Positions 62,323-64,000 of a DNA stretch of 64,000 bases are shown here, one piece after another (positions within the stretch are counted from its first letter, which is position 1; the number at the start of each line of letters is the position of its first letter). The position numbers and the translations under genes are program-made. Under the pieces are notes generated by a model. That model did not search any database. It was not told the DNA's origin and saw only the letters and a list, made by a program, of their open reading frames with translations. The DNA comes from Alistipes sp. (GTDB taxonomy: Bacteria > Bacteroidota > Bacteroidia > Bacteroidales > Rikenellaceae): contig JAGAPT010000052.1 in assembly GCA_017623115.1 (NCBI GenBank), positions 1 to 64,000 on the forward strand. Direction: 5' to 3'.

Positions 62323-64000
62323 CTATTTCACATATTTGTCGAGCCATCCGAAGAACTCACGGTTCCAGACGAGCGAGTTCTGGGGTTTGAAGACCTGATG
62401 AGCTTCGTTCTCGAACGACACGAGGCGCGAGGGAATACCTTTCAGGCGAGCAGCTGTGAAGGCCTCGAGCGACTGCGTGTAGGGGATACGGAAGTCGTAT
62501 TCGCCCGTGATAATCAGCATCGGCGTATCCCAATTGTTGACGAATTTGTGGGGCGAGTTGGCATAAGAGCGTTGAGCTGTCGCATTCTGGGTCTCCCAGT
62601 AAGCCCCTCCGTAGTCGTTGTTGACAAACCACAGCTCCTCGGTGTGGCCGTACATCGACTCGAAGTTGAAGATGCCACAGTGGGCAATGAAGGCCTTGAA
62701 ACGCTTCTCGTGGCAACCGGCCAGGAAGTAGACCGAATAACCGCCATACGAAGCCCCGACACAACCCAGTCGCTCCTCGTCAGCCCACGGCTCTTTGGCC
62801 ACATCGTCGATGGCTGCCAAATAGTCGCGGATGTTCTGACCCGAGTAATCGCCCGAGATTTGGTCGAGCCACTCTTGTCCGAATGAGGGCAAACCTCGGC
62901 GATTGGGGGCTACCACCACATAACCTTGTGCGGCCATCAGCTGGAAGTTCCAGCGGTAGCTCCAGAATTGCGATACGACGCTCTGCGGACCACCTTGGCA
63001 GTAGAGGAGCGTCGGATACTTCTTCGTCGGGTCGAAGTCGGGCGGCAGAATCACCCATGTGAGCATCTGCTTGCCGTCGGTCGTCTTTACCCAGCGTTTC
63101 TCGACCTTGCCCATCGTGATGTGGTCGTAGATGGGTTTGTTGATGGCCGAAATCTGCTCCATGGCACCATTCGTGGGGTCAATCGCGAAGAATTCGGTGG
63201 CCATCGAGATGGTGCAGACCTCGGCCGCCATCTTACCATTGGCGAAGGTAAAGGCGTTGATGTCGTGGTCGCCGGCCGTGAGTACGGCTACGGCAGGGGT
63301 ATTCAGCCCGACACGGCACACTTGGTGCGTTGCCTCAATCGGAGCGATGAAGTAGAGTTGCTCCTCGCCATCCCAGACCACATTGGTGGCGTTGTAGTCG
63401 AAGTCGGCCGTCAGGTCGCGCATCGCACCCGTTGCCACCTCGTAGACGAACAGACGCTCCTTATCCGACTCGTTTCCGGCACGGCGCATCGAGCGGAAGG
63501 CGATGTATGCGTCGTTGGGCGACCATACCGGATATTTGTCGTAGCCGGGCATCACGTCACGAGCCTCTTCGTTGGGTTTGCAGATGTTGGTCGTTTGTCC
63601 GGAGGCTACGTCGTAGAGGTAGATATCCGAGTCGGTCGATACGGCATATGCCGTGCCTGCAAGGGGTTTTCCGGTGTAGGCCAATACCGTTCCGGCATTG
63701 TTCCAACTGATCTCGGCCATATCGAAGTAGGGGGCAAGCGGGGCATCCCAGGCAGCCTCGGCACCGATGATGTCGACACCCTCGGCCAGCGAGCCGTTGG
63801 TGAGGTCGGCTACGAAGATGTGGCGATGGTCGCCCTCTTCCCAATAATCCCAGTGGCGGACCATCAGGTCGTCATAGATGCGGGCCTTCGATTTGTCCAT
63901 ATCCTTGTGAATGTCGGCCGAGCGACGATCGGCAACGTGTACCGTGCGTACATACCAGGCACGCTCACCGGTCGGAGCAATGCCGTAGCCCTCGATGTCG
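62323..64000 (-). CDS. Prolyl oligopeptidase family (S9) serine peptidase, 5' end cut by the window
   Basis: The frame stays open from 63900 to the window edge, so the N-terminus is missing. What is present is a beta-propeller part (TSDSDIYLYDVASGQTT by ends TDSDIYLYDV, YPVWSPNDAYIAFRSMRR) and a C-terminal alpha/beta-hydrolase domain. The catalytic Ser is in GCVGASYGGYSVYF, Asp in ITGEYDFRIPYTQS, and His in ENEAHQVFKP near the end. This matches dipeptidyl-peptidase/acylaminoacyl-peptidase-type S9 enzymes. It would cleave short peptides in the periplasm or outside the cell if a signal is present upstream. Confidence 0.9.
   Translation of the reverse strand, partial: DIEGYGIAPTGERAWYVRTVHVADRRSADIHKDMDKSKARIYDDLMVRHWDYWEEGDHRHIFVADLTNGSLAEGVDIIGAEAAWDAPLAPYFDMAEISWNNAGTVLAYTGKPLAGTAYAVSTDSDIYLYDVASGQTTNICKPNEEARDVMPGYDKYPVWSPNDAYIAFRSMRRAGNESDKERLFVYEVATGAMRDLTADFDYNATNVVWDGEEQLYFIAPIEATHQVCRVGLNTPAVAVLTAGDHDINAFTFANGKMAAEVCTISMATEFFAIDPTNGAMEQISAINKPIYDHITMGKVEKRWVKTTDGKQMLTWVILPPDFDPTKKYPTLLYCQGGPQSVVSQFWSYRWNFQLMAAQGYVVVAPNRRGLPSFGQEWLDQISGDYSGQNIRDYLAAIDDVAKEPWADEERLGCVGASYGGYSVYFLAGCHEKRFKAFIAHCGIFNFESMYGHTEELWFVNNDYGGAYWETQNATAQRSYANSPHKFVNNWDTPMLIITGEYDFRIPYTQSLEAFTAARLKGIPSRLVSFENEAHQVFKPQNSLVWNREFFGWLDKYVK

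Overview
The window reads as a GC-rich member of the Bacteroidales. A Rikenellaceae/Alistipes-like genome is my best guess, but that is inference. The sequence-level reasons are: promoters of the Bacteroidetes type (-33 TTTG, a 19-20 bp spacer, -7 TAnnTTTG) in front of many genes; starts that rarely have a Shine-Dalgarno; a fimbrillin-like lipoprotein with its short upstream peptide gene; two large outer-membrane beta-barrel/TonB receptors; a Porin_10-type porin; a UpxY/NusG-like antiterminator; and 2-oxoacid:ferredoxin oxidoreductase plus pyruvate formate-lyase, which indicate anaerobic life. No rRNA, tRNA, CRISPR array, insertion sequence or prophage was seen.

Layout. 1-3.1 kb: korAB, minus strand. 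3.2-6.4 kb: a short peptide gene and a fimbrillin/leucine-rich-repeat lipoprotein on the plus strand, closed by a strong hairpin. 6.4-10.7 kb: minus-strand cation antiporter, ZIP transporter and TonB-type beta-barrel protein. 10.9-32.7 kb: a plus-strand block of nucleotide synthesis. First come all enzymes for UMP (pyrC-carA-carB-pyrK-pyrD-pyrF-glutaredoxin-pyrE-pyrB), then most of the IMP route (purE-L-C-F-M-H-D) with folD. A 20-bp stem terminator ends the block. 32.7-40.8 kb: minus-strand unit running from a GH2-like protein through rlmH, a TonB receptor, nadC and a DUF2156-GNAT fusion to a pectinesterase. 40.8-43.7 kb: asnS and rpoN, plus strand. 43.7-57.8 kb: minus-strand PAP2-like protein, gdhA, a DUF4923 protein, nadE, pepT, OPT transporter, MazG-like hydrolase, murF, manC, pflA, pflB. 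58.0-62.3 kb: pssA, porin, lytic transglycosylase and UpxY-like gene, plus strand. The right edge cuts an S9 peptidase gene.

The most interesting region is the nucleotide block. Both operons start with the same plan: a promoter, a small leader ORF that ends in or just before an intrinsic-terminator hairpin, then the first enzyme. The stretch before the pyr hairpin is U-rich and the one before the pur hairpin is A-rich, which suggests nucleotide-sensing attenuation (inference). In the same pyr operon the CarA glutaminase has lost its catalytic Cys, His and Glu, so carbamoyl phosphate is probably made from free ammonia. PyrB carries a C-terminal zinc ribbon that resembles the zinc domain of the regulatory chain PyrI, without PyrI's nucleotide-binding domain. 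Together these suggest that glutamine use and allosteric feedback were lost and control moved to transcription.
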